DNA from: Rhodococcus sp. ABRD24
Lineage (GTDB): Bacteria > Actinomycetota > Actinomycetes > Mycobacteriales > Mycobacteriaceae
Assembly (NCBI RefSeq): GCF_004328705.1
Contig: NZ_CP035319.1
Location: 4,526,001-4,590,000 of the forward strand
Length of the DNA stretch: 64,000 nt
Direction: 5' to 3'
Below the pieces are notes generated by a model. It did not search any database. It saw only the letters and a program-made list of their open reading frames with translations, and was not told the origin of the DNA. Made by a program: the position numbers and the translations under genes. How positions within the stretch are numbered: the stretch's first letter is position 1; every line of letters begins with the position of its first letter. This document shows, piece after piece, positions 7,918-14,624 of this stretch.

Positions 7918-9125
7918 CGTGGCCTCCGGGCGAGTTCGTCGGAGAGGAGGAGCGGACGTCCGACAGGCGTACCTGCCGCCCGCATCGACCACGAGGCGTC
8001 GGGCCCCCAGCCGCCGAACGGCTCGTGGCCGGATTCGGCATCGAAAGGGGTGGTTGCACCGATGTGACGTGCGGTTCCGACGCGCTCGCGCCCGATGAGC
8101 CGGGGTTCGCCGTACCCCCAGACGTACATGCCGTCCCGCAGCCGTCCGGGGCTCAGCAGGTAGGTCTCGGCCTGCTGGAAATGCTGATACTCCACCACGT
8201 TGAATACCGGGCCGAAGTACTCAGGGAGTGTTCCCCCTAAATCCGCGATCTGGCCTTCGAAGATCGCGGCGGGGCATTGAGCGGGATGGTCGGCGCCGGT
8301 TCCCCGCCAGACGAGTTGCCCCGGTGCGGAGTGGATTTGGCGGTCGACCTGGGAGCGTGCGCCCTCCGACGACAGAGGCCCGTTGACGAGACCTGCGGCA
8401 TGCCTGTCTGCGGTCGCGGGGATGGCTTCGATCGCTGCGACCAGCGCATCGCGGAATCGCTTCCGTACCGCGGTATGGACGAAGATGAGGTCGGGACACA
8501 GGCAGTCTTCGCCGTTGTTGTACATACGGACGCTCGCGACCGTGCTGGCGGATGCTGCGATGTCGTCCTCGGTCAGTTCGGGGCCGATGAACACTGGATT
8601 CGGTCCGGCACCGAATCCGAGGAAGTGGCATTGTCCGATCTCTCGGGCGAGCTTCCGACCGTTGTCAGGACGTCCGTTGAAGACGACAACGCACCCGGCG
8701 GAGAGGTCCGCGAACTCGCGCTGCGTCCTGTCGACCAGCCGGGCCGACGAGCGGACATGGCTGCCGAGGACGTCCATGAGCTGTCGGTACTGCGTCTTGC
8801 TGCGTGTGGACGGGCGTGCCATGACGTCATCGAGGAACAGCGAGGGGAGCAGGACGAACAGCGCGAGGCTGTACAGTGCGTTGTTCGACGGCAGATATAC
8901 GCGGACACGTGTGTCTGTGCCGGTGGCGAGGTAGCGCTCGGCTTCGATGTCGGCGGTGCGAAGAAGCCCTGCGGCGTCGGCGATCTCGGCGCGGATACTG
9001 GCATCGCTGGCGATACCGCCGAGGATTTCGCGGATCTCGTCGGCGTGATCCTCGATGGCCGTGGCAATGGCGTGCCCGCGACGCAGTGCTTCCTCGGCGG
9101 AGGTATCCAGGATTGTCGCGGTCAT
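7914..9125 (-). CDS. Aldehyde dehydrogenase-fold / LuxC-like acyl reductase
   Basis: The 403-residue protein belongs to the aldehyde dehydrogenase superfamily. Asn203 and Cys208 lie in MYNNGEDCLC, matching the N-x-G-Q-x-C active site. FGPVFNVVEY corresponds to the E-x-FGPV strand and HEPFGGWGPDAS to the terminal PFGG motif. The N-terminus, with a helical start and RVRVYLPSNNALYSLAL, is closer to LuxC-type acyl-CoA reductases and CoA-acylating enzymes than to betaine-aldehyde types. It could reduce an acyl thioester or oxidise an aldehyde delivered by the ThDP enzyme. Both its ends overlap neighbours by four bases. Confidence 0.8.
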   Translation of the reverse strand: MTATILDTSAEEALRRGHAIATAIEDHADEIREILGGIASDASIRAEIADAAGLLRTADIEAERYLATGTDTRVRVYLPSNNALYSLALFVLLPSLFLDDVMARPSTRSKTQYRQLMDVLGSHVRSSARLVDRTQREFADLSAGCVVVFNGRPDNGRKLAREIGQCHFLGFGAGPNPVFIGPELTEDDIAASASTVASVRMYNNGEDCLCPDLIFVHTAVRKRFRDALVAAIEAIPATADRHAAGLVNGPLSSEGARSQVDRQIHSAPGQLVWRGTGADHPAQCPAAIFEGQIADLGGTLPEYFGPVFNVVEYQHFQQAETYLLSPGRLRDGMYVWGYGEPRLIGRERVGTARHIGATTPFDAESGHEPFGGWGPDASWSMRAAGTPVGRPLLLSDELARRPR

Positions 9126-9574
9126 CGTCCCCCCTCCCGTTGCGGAAGCTGGCAGTCCCCGAACCTGGACGTGATCTTGTCGGAGGTTTGCAGGACGGTG
9201 CCGGAGTCATTGACGTACTTGACGACCGAGATCGAGGAGGTCGCGTCGTTGCGTCGAAGGAGATCCAGGATGATGTTCGCGCCGCAGCTCGCTGGAGCCC
9301 AACGTGATTCGGTGACATTCGATTCGATTCGCGCGACGGTATCCGTTTCGGCCTTCGCGTTGGTGATCGTGCAGGCCCAATCGATCTGTCCGCAGGTTTC
9401 CGAGAACGAGGCGACACCGAGCTCTGAAAGGAGAACCTCGTTGACGTTGGCGCTCATCGCCTCGTCCGTCTGTGTGGAGAATGAATTCACTGCTCCACAT
9501 GCCGACAAGGCCATGGCGGCCACAGCGACGCCCGCAGACTTCATCAAGATGCTTGGCAAAGGAGACTGTTTCAT
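9122..9574 (-). CDS. Secreted lipoprotein of unknown function within the biosynthetic operon
   Basis: The 150-residue product starts with a lipoprotein signal peptide: Lys2, a hydrophobic stretch GVAVAAMA and lipobox LSAC. The mature part is small and has four further cysteines, in SETCGQIDWACT, PASCGAN and GDCQLP, which could form two disulfides outside the membrane. No known domain is apparent. It overlaps both neighbours by four bases (ATGA), so it is part of the operon. Membrane-anchored lipoproteins in lantibiotic clusters often act in immunity; that role here is inference. Confidence 0.82.
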   Translation of the reverse strand: MKQSPLPSILMKSAGVAVAAMALSACGAVNSFSTQTDEAMSANVNEVLLSELGVASFSETCGQIDWACTITNAKAETDTVARIESNVTESRWAPASCGANIILDLLRRNDATSSISVVKYVNDSGTVLQTSDKITSRFGDCQLPQREGGR

Positions 9575-10338
9575 ACGCTTTCCCTCGTCGATGGAGTGCT
9601 CGTCGTGTGCGCCGTAGAAGTGGGCGTGACGAAGCGGATGGGCGGACCAGGACTTGTGGCTGCGAGGACGATCGATTCGGCGACTTGGTTCAACGTCGGC
9701 AGCGGGATGCCGGATTGGGCGGCTTCTGCCCGCCGATCGTCGGACGCGGGCCGATCCCGTAGGTCCATCAGTATCGCTGCGGGCGAGCCGTCGATCATGT
9801 CGCTGACGACCACGGTGCAGCGCAGTCCCAGCCGCTGGCAGCCGCTGACAACCAACTGCTCGCCGCGATTCTTCGACCGCGCGATGGGCTCGTACGACGC
9901 GAACTCGCCAGCGCGACTGTAGTTGTGGGCCTGAATGCTCGTCGGGAACACAACGCTGGCCTGAGGTGAGAGCAGTGGTGCGAGCGCCTCGAGGAGACTC
10001 AGTTGCGCATCGGCGTTGACCAGTTCGGCATAACCGGCGGGTGCATCGGACTCCATCCCGCCTGCGGCATTGAGGACCAGCACCGCGACAGAACCGGGGA
10101 TCGCCGCTGCGAACCGCTCACGGTCGGCGTCAACGGTGATATCGGCGGCAATCGCTGTCACGTCAGCATCAGGTGTCTCGCTCACCGTCGATGCCCGCAC
10201 CCGTGCAGCCCTCGCGGACTTGTCTCGGAAGCAGAACACGATGTCGTACCCGGCGGCTGCGAGCCGAGCGACAACGACGGATCCGACTCCGCGGGAGCCC
10301 CCGGTGACAACAGCGACAGGACGGGGCGCACCAGTCAT
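9571..10338 (-). CDS. Short-chain dehydrogenase/reductase, candidate 3-ketoacyl-ACP reductase
   Basis: This 255-residue Rossmann protein begins VAVVTGGSRGVGS, the SDR cofactor loop, and has LNAAGGM in place of NNAG. The catalytic region reads FPTSIQAHNYSRAGEFASYEPIARSK; Ser is present, but the usual Tyr-x-x-x-Lys is not, since the residue four before the Lys is Ile and the nearest Tyr is seven before it. It is therefore a divergent FabG-like protein. In context it should reduce the 3-ketoacyl-ACP made by the KS. The ATG lies 1 bp after the LanKC stop, which fixes the start. Confidence 0.82.
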   Translation of the reverse strand: MTGAPRPVAVVTGGSRGVGSVVVARLAAAGYDIVFCFRDKSARAARVRASTVSETPDADVTAIAADITVDADRERFAAAIPGSVAVLVLNAAGGMESDAPAGYAELVNADAQLSLLEALAPLLSPQASVVFPTSIQAHNYSRAGEFASYEPIARSKNRGEQLVVSGCQRLGLRCTVVVSDMIDGSPAAILMDLRDRPASDDRRAEAAQSGIPLPTLNQVAESIVLAATSPGPPIRFVTPTSTAHTTSTPSTRESV

Positions 10339-10339
10339 G

Positions 10340-12892
10340 TCAGAACACCCCCGCCAGCCACGAGTGCGTGCGCCCGCAGGCGACGCCGAGCGCGAGCGCC
10401 ACACCGGCGGCACCCGTCGCTACGTCATCGGACGCGCGTGCCGCGACCTGGCCGGGAACCACGAGACCGCCCTCATGGAGGCCTCGGCCGACGAACGATA
10501 CGACGGAGTCCGTCTGGCAGTGGACGGCTGCTGTGACGCTCTGGGATTCGACCAGACCGGTGGTCGCGAGCTGCGCACTTGCCGCGAGCCCACCGGCGAG
10601 CCCGAAGTAGAGACCGGGCGCTACTCCGATGCGTGAGCACGAGCCCAGGTGCACCCGGCGGAGAGCAACAGGTTCGACTCCGGTGGCGATGTCGTTCAAC
10701 TCGGCTGCCGCCAAGAGGAATCCCGCGTTGCCCCGGTCGAGATATCCGAGCACCCGGCTGGCGTCGTCGTAGTGCAGCAGCGCTCCTGATTCGTGGCCGA
10801 CATAGGTCGACAGCTCAGCGGCAAGAAGGCGCCGGACCGCGTCCACGTACTCGGGCTTGGGCAGGATGCGATATGCACGGCCGAGCGCGAGTGCGACGCC
10901 GCTGGCGCCGTCGAGCAATCCCGCGACGGGGCGGCCCGAGCTGGCCAGCGATTGCGTTGCTCTTTCGTGGACCGCGTCGGCCAGTTTCTCGACCGTGCCG
11001 ATGTCGAGACGACCGGGCCGTGCCGCGTACCGGGTGATGCACAGCGCGAGTGTTCCGGCGAGGCCTGATCGCAGTCGGAGTGGTGATCGCGCGAGGTCGA
11101 CGCCGTCGAGGAGGAGATCGAGCAGGTCGTCGGCGAGGTCGTGTTTGCCGATGAGGTCCGCGACGACGATGTTCCCGGCCCAACCGTCGAGCAGGCCGTT
11201 GCCGAGTGAACCCATTGCGTCTCGACGAGAATCGATCCACTGGACATATGCGTCCTCGAGACCAGCCGGGAGAGCGCCGCATGCTGCGAGGGCGTAGACG
11301 GCACCTGGCGCCCCCCAACTGATCGACAACCTGGTGTGTTCTTCCTGCCCTGTCGGTGCGCACCGGAGCGGAAGGTCCTTGCCGAAGTCCAGTCGCGAGG
11401 CGAGGCTGGTGAGGAGCGTGTCCAGGACCTCCTCCGAGGCCGACGAGGGCCGGCAGACGGGCTGGCCGACACCCAACTGGATGCTGAGTTCCGTTGCCCA
11501 GTTTTCGTCGCGGTGGAAGATCCGCTGGGCGTGAGCAATCGATCTGCTCAGGGCCGATTGTTGATATCCGGCGGTCGCGACGACCGGGTTGTAGAGGTAG
11601 AGACGGGTGGCGGCGAGGCCGTGCGCGTCTATCTCGGTGCCGCGGGCTGCGGGATCGAAGAACCCGTCGGCCCCGACGAACCTCGGCCCGTCGGATACTC
11701 GTGAGGCTGCTTCGAGGTCGATGAGTACGAGCTCGCCGTCGTCGCCGACTACGACATTCGCGGGGTGCAGATCGCCGAGGACGAGGCCTTCCGCGTGAAC
11801 GGCGGCCAGTAGTCGTTCGAGGCGCGCGATGAGATCCTCGACGTCTTCGGCATACGTATCGGCCGCGGCGCGGTCGATGGGTTGGGCAGGGTCGGACACG
11901 AAGAGCGCGGGACTGTGCGCGGCGGCCCACTCCTGCAGCGTCGAGCCGGGCGTGAAACCGTAGGCGAGGAAGTCGCTGTCGCCTTGTGTGAAGTACTCGA
12001 TCACCGGTGCGACGCCACCTGTCCCTGCCAGCGAGTTCATGGCATCGCGTTGGCGCCGAAGCCTGTCCACAGCGGAGTCCATGGCGGCGTCGTACCCGGT
12101 GTGGTGCCGGGCCTCTTTGAGGACGACGTCCTGGCCGGTCGAGGTGTCGACGGCCTGGTAGACGCCACCTGTGTTCGAGAAGTGCAGAGCGCCAGTGACT
12201 TTGTAGATGTGCGGCGACATCGTGGCCGGCTTCGCAGGCTCGTCGGCGTCCGTGAGAACAGCGGGTAGGTCAACGCCCGGAGGTAGCTGCGGTGTGACGC
12301 CCCTCAGGTCTGGAACCAGACTTCCGTCCTGGTCGCGGATCGCGAGACATGGTTCTCCGGTCAGATCCCGGGTGTACCGCTTGATGAAGCTCCCGTACCG
12401 CAGATGAACGATCGAATGTCCGACGCGGTAGCTGCCGAGTACGCGGGGGCCAGGTACACCCTCGAACAGGCTGGTCAGCGCCGCTGCGGTGATGCTGGGA
12501 TCCTCATCCGTGGGGTAGACGACGAACGTCTTCCCGCTGGCCTCCCTGGGCGCGTATTTGCCGTTGAGGGCCCAAACATATTCCAGTCGCGTCACCATCT
12601 TGAATGCGAGACCTGTGTCGACGCAGTAGTCGATCGCGCGTGCCACCGTGGCAGCAGCGACGGGTACCGCGGGCGCGAGATGGATTTTCCAGCCCTGCTC
12701 CGGCATCACGTGGTCGGGCGGTGTGACTACAGTCCATGGCCCCGACTCGCGGCGATCCCAACCCGCGGGGATGCCACCGAGTGCCACTGCACCTCTCGGC
12801 AAGGCGGGGGAGTGGACACCTGTTGCGAGGGACCATGATTCGAACGGCGCGAAGAATGTGCGGTCCGCCAGTGTCTGTAAGTAGTTCCTCAT
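10340..12892 (-). CDS. Class III lanthipeptide synthetase (LanKC)
   Basis: The 850-residue enzyme has three parts. The N-terminal lyase-like domain (about 1-225) includes FFAPFESW. A Ser/Thr kinase domain (about 230-480) carries the glycine loop FSNTGGVYQA, catalytic Lys in VVLKEA, GDLHPANVV and IDLEAA. A LanC-like cyclase domain (about 500-850) has GNGLLDGWAGN, GLLDGASGVALALG and YFGLAGG. The zinc ligands of true LanC proteins (W-C-x-G and C-H-G) are absent, which places it in class III rather than class IV. It phosphorylates Ser/Thr, eliminates phosphate and forms (methyl)lanthionine or labionin rings on the precursor at 13547-13642. ATG overlaps the LanD stop by four bases. Confidence 0.95.
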   Translation of the reverse strand: MRNYLQTLADRTFFAPFESWSLATGVHSPALPRGAVALGGIPAGWDRRESGPWTVVTPPDHVMPEQGWKIHLAPAVPVAAATVARAIDYCVDTGLAFKMVTRLEYVWALNGKYAPREASGKTFVVYPTDEDPSITAAALTSLFEGVPGPRVLGSYRVGHSIVHLRYGSFIKRYTRDLTGEPCLAIRDQDGSLVPDLRGVTPQLPPGVDLPAVLTDADEPAKPATMSPHIYKVTGALHFSNTGGVYQAVDTSTGQDVVLKEARHHTGYDAAMDSAVDRLRRQRDAMNSLAGTGGVAPVIEYFTQGDSDFLAYGFTPGSTLQEWAAAHSPALFVSDPAQPIDRAAADTYAEDVEDLIARLERLLAAVHAEGLVLGDLHPANVVVGDDGELVLIDLEAASRVSDGPRFVGADGFFDPAARGTEIDAHGLAATRLYLYNPVVATAGYQQSALSRSIAHAQRIFHRDENWATELSIQLGVGQPVCRPSSASEEVLDTLLTSLASRLDFGKDLPLRCAPTGQEEHTRLSISWGAPGAVYALAACGALPAGLEDAYVQWIDSRRDAMGSLGNGLLDGWAGNIVVADLIGKHDLADDLLDLLLDGVDLARSPLRLRSGLAGTLALCITRYAARPGRLDIGTVEKLADAVHERATQSLASSGRPVAGLLDGASGVALALGRAYRILPKPEYVDAVRRLLAAELSTYVGHESGALLHYDDASRVLGYLDRGNAGFLLAAAELNDIATGVEPVALRRVHLGSCSRIGVAPGLYFGLAGGLAASAQLATTGLVESQSVTAAVHCQTDSVVSFVGRGLHEGGLVVPGQVAARASDDVATGAAGVALALGVACGRTHSWLAGVF

Positions 12893-13458
12893 GCGACCAC
12901 TGCGCCCAGTGGTGCGCCCAACCGAGCGTCAACTGCGGCAATCACATCCCAAAGCGGGGGTGCGACAGCGGCATCCGCCCCCGTGCTGGCGCTGGGACGC
13001 AGGACCGGTTCGATGACCATGAAGTTGGGGCGGGAGGACAACGCGTTGAGCGCCGCCGTGAGCGCAGGGTTGTTCTGGGCGCCGGGAGGAAGATTGGGTG
13101 CAACGACCACAAGGTTGTCGGTGCACTGCGCGGCGTTCAGGGCCGGCGTATCTCCGGCGAGAGCGTGGAGTTTGCTGACCGTGTTCAGTGAGGCCGGATA
13201 CACGAGCATGGCGTCGTAGTCGGTGAGGGCTGTGTGCGGGGCCGGGCCGTCCGCTGTGATCACGGGGTCGTCCCAGGCGTCGATCGCGACCGCTCTTCCC
13301 GAGAGCGTCGCGAGGGCGGCGGGCGAGACGAATCCAGTGGCTGCCTGCGACAACACAATCCGAACATCGATGTCGGGACGCGTCGCACGCATCCAATTGA
13401 CAGCCACGGGCAGGAAGCACGTGTTGAGTGTTCCTGTCGCAAACACCAGCAGCCTCAT
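12889..13458 (-). CDS. LanD-like flavoprotein peptidyl-cysteine decarboxylase (HFCD family)
   Basis: The 189-residue protein matches the homo-oligomeric flavin-containing Cys decarboxylases. The N-terminal VFATGTLNTCFLP loop binds FMN, PHTALTDYDAM supplies the catalytic His region, and VYPASLNTVSKL is the PASANT motif with Leu for Ala. It should oxidatively decarboxylate the C-terminal cysteine of the precursor to an aminovinyl thiol. LanKC then captures this to give avionin or an AviCys-type ring, as in lipolanthines. Its ribosome site GGGGAAGGG lies 8 bases before the ATG. The gene is the first after the precursor, beyond a hairpin. Confidence 0.92.
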   Translation of the reverse strand: MRLLVFATGTLNTCFLPVAVNWMRATRPDIDVRIVLSQAATGFVSPAALATLSGRAVAIDAWDDPVITADGPAPHTALTDYDAMLVYPASLNTVSKLHALAGDTPALNAAQCTDNLVVVAPNLPPGAQNNPALTAALNALSSRPNFMVIEPVLRPSASTGADAAVAPPLWDVIAAVDARLGAPLGAVVA

Positions 13459-13498
13459 TCGATCGCCCTTCCCCTAGGGATTCGTCGCCAACTGCGGT

Positions 13499-13531
13499 GG
13501 TGCCCGAAACCGCCTGGCGGTTCCGGGCACC
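13499..13531 (-). terminator. Hairpin between precursor and lanD (attenuator-like)
   Basis: A near-perfect inverted repeat has 16-base arms (GGTGCCCGGAACCGCC on the minus strand) and almost no loop; the only deviation is a G-U pair in the minus-strand transcript. It lies 15 bases after the precursor stop and 41 bases before the LanD start, without a following U run. Such hairpins after RiPP precursor genes usually let some transcription through, so more precursor is made than enzymes. Partial termination is inference. Confidence 0.75.
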
Positions 13532-13546
13532 GGGTCCTACTAGCTG

Positions 13547-13642
13547 CTAGCAGCCGTTGCTCGAGAACGACGCGAGGCGCTCGCTGGTCGCCGAGTCCGA
13601 CTCGATGGTCTGCAGAACGCTGGTGTCGGAAACATCGATCAT
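13547..13642 (-). CDS. Lipolanthine-type precursor peptide (LanA), 31 residues
   Basis: This gene encodes a 31-residue peptide beginning MIDVSDTS and ending LASFSSNGC. Residues 9-14 (VLQTIE) resemble the L-Q-x-L-E recognition box of class III leaders. The C-terminus gives Ser25-x-x-Ser28-x-x-Cys31, exactly the spacing for labionin; decarboxylation of Cys31 by the LanD protein would turn it into avionin. The ribosome site GGAAAGGG precedes the ATG by seven bases. The core is probably the last 8-11 residues. Position directly before lanD and lanKC on the same strand supports the call; product structure is inferred. Confidence 0.9.
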   Translation of the reverse strand: MIDVSDTSVLQTIESDSATSERLASFSSNGC

Positions 13643-13679
13643 GGTGAATCCCTTTCCGCTTGAGTGAATGTGGGCTGGA

Positions 13680-13997
13680 TCACCCACAGCCCGAAGCGTA
13701 GGCATCGGCCCGATTCACGCAAGATGGGTAGAAAGGTGGACTACTCGCGGTTGATGCGCCTCGCGCGGACGAATCAGAGCTGCCCTCGCTTGGGGAGTCG
13801 ACCCGCAGGGGCCCGAACAGCAGCAAGCCGCCAGTGATGATTTCGACGGGCATCACGGTGGCGCGGAGTTCATCCGCTCGGTCGGGGTCGGCAACTGCGC
13901 TGCCGGGTGTCACTGCCAGCGCAGTTGCCGCCGCGCACAGCCCCTTCGGCCAGGCGTGCATCCCGCGGGCAAACGCGTCCAGTTCGGATCTCGGCAT
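13680..13997 (-). CDS. Hypothetical small protein or leader ORF upstream of the precursor
   Basis: An open frame of 105 residues ends 37 bp before the precursor start, on the same strand. From Met13 it reads like a signal peptide (MHAWPKG, hydrophobic core, AVA-DP), then a hydrophobic segment VEIITGGLLLFG, and ends in a Ser/Thr-rich tail with two cysteines (YPSCVNRADAYASGCG). Third-position GC is raised but not strongly. No convincing ribosome site is seen before either ATG. It may be a real secreted peptide, a decayed gene or chance; I do not assign a function. Confidence 0.35.
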   Translation of the reverse strand: MPRSELDAFARGMHAWPKGLCAAATALAVTPGSAVADPDRADELRATVMPVEIITGGLLLFGPLRVDSPSEGSSDSSARGASTASSPPFYPSCVNRADAYASGCG

Positions 13998-14320
13998 TCC
14001 ACCGACGGCAGACCACCTGCGAATCTGTGGACAATCGGCACGCTCTCAGCACCGGCATTTCCGCCGCCGGATGTGATGGTGAGGCCTGGACGTGACGCAC
14101 ATCGATGCGCGAAAGACGCTGCTGTTTCGGGTTCGTCGCTCTGTAGTCGCCTCGCCGGTGGGTGATCCCACAGTTTGCAGACACCCCTCGGTGTTGTGCG
14201 GCACGAAGATCCCCCAAAAGTTGGAGTCCGCAAGTCCATGCTGGACACCGCCCCGGCAGCTGTGAAAGTGCGCGATGGCCTCTGGCCTGCACGAACAGGC
14301 GATGAGGGCTGCGCCTTCCT
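13998..14320. other. Intergenic stretch without a supported gene
   Basis: Open frames here are short and their codon use is not like that of the neighbours. The segment lies between the two weak minus-strand frames and, with 13643-14624 as a whole, must hold the promoters of the minus-strand biosynthetic operon and of the plus-strand exporter. I could not place either promoter with confidence. Confidence 0.4.
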
Positions 14321-14539
14321 TCAGGCGGCCGTGCCCACCAGCTGCGTTGGGTGCGCCACGATGCCCTCGGGCCACCCCAACTCCGTGCCCGTGGCCCCGA
14401 ACCGTGGGAGGAAATGAACGATGTCCCCGACCTCAGCCTCACCCGGCGCGGCCACAGTCGCGAAGCACGCGCTCGACATCACCGACGCCGGAATACCGGA
14501 TTCGTCGTTGCTCAGTGTGAGGGTGCGTCGGACCGGCAC
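14321..14539 (-). CDS. Hypothetical short ORF or gene remnant
   Basis: The frame encodes up to 72 residues if it starts at the GTG at 14539, and ends GWPEGIVAHPTQLVGTAA. Over the last 60 codons nearly all third positions are G or C, as in real genes of this genome, while the flanks are not. No known domain is recognised and there is no clear ribosome site. It could be a small cluster gene, or the tail of a gene truncated when the cluster or the exporter was inserted. An overlapping plus-strand frame (14421-14615) shares the same third positions and is the competing reading. Confidence 0.35.
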   Translation of the reverse strand: MPVRRTLTLSNDESGIPASVMSSACFATVAAPGEAEVGDIVHFLPRFGATGTELGWPEGIVAHPTQLVGTAA

Positions 14540-14624
14540 TGATCGACAGTCTCGCTCAGGAAACAAGCTGGCTTCCTGTTGTCGTGCCCCATCGGGCGTC
14601 TCTCCTCGGAGCTGAACTCCCTTG

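Noticed and set aside
10340..12892. Class IV lanthipeptide synthetase (LanL)
   Set aside because: The three-domain layout is shared, but the cyclase zinc ligands are absent and a LanD partner is present, which fits class III.
14421..14615. A plus-strand 64-residue frame with a GGGAGG site before ATG, ending near the exporter start
   Set aside because: It shares third positions with the minus-strand frame at 14321-14539, loses coding bias in its second half, and encodes nothing recognisable; the purine run is also explained by minus-strand codons.
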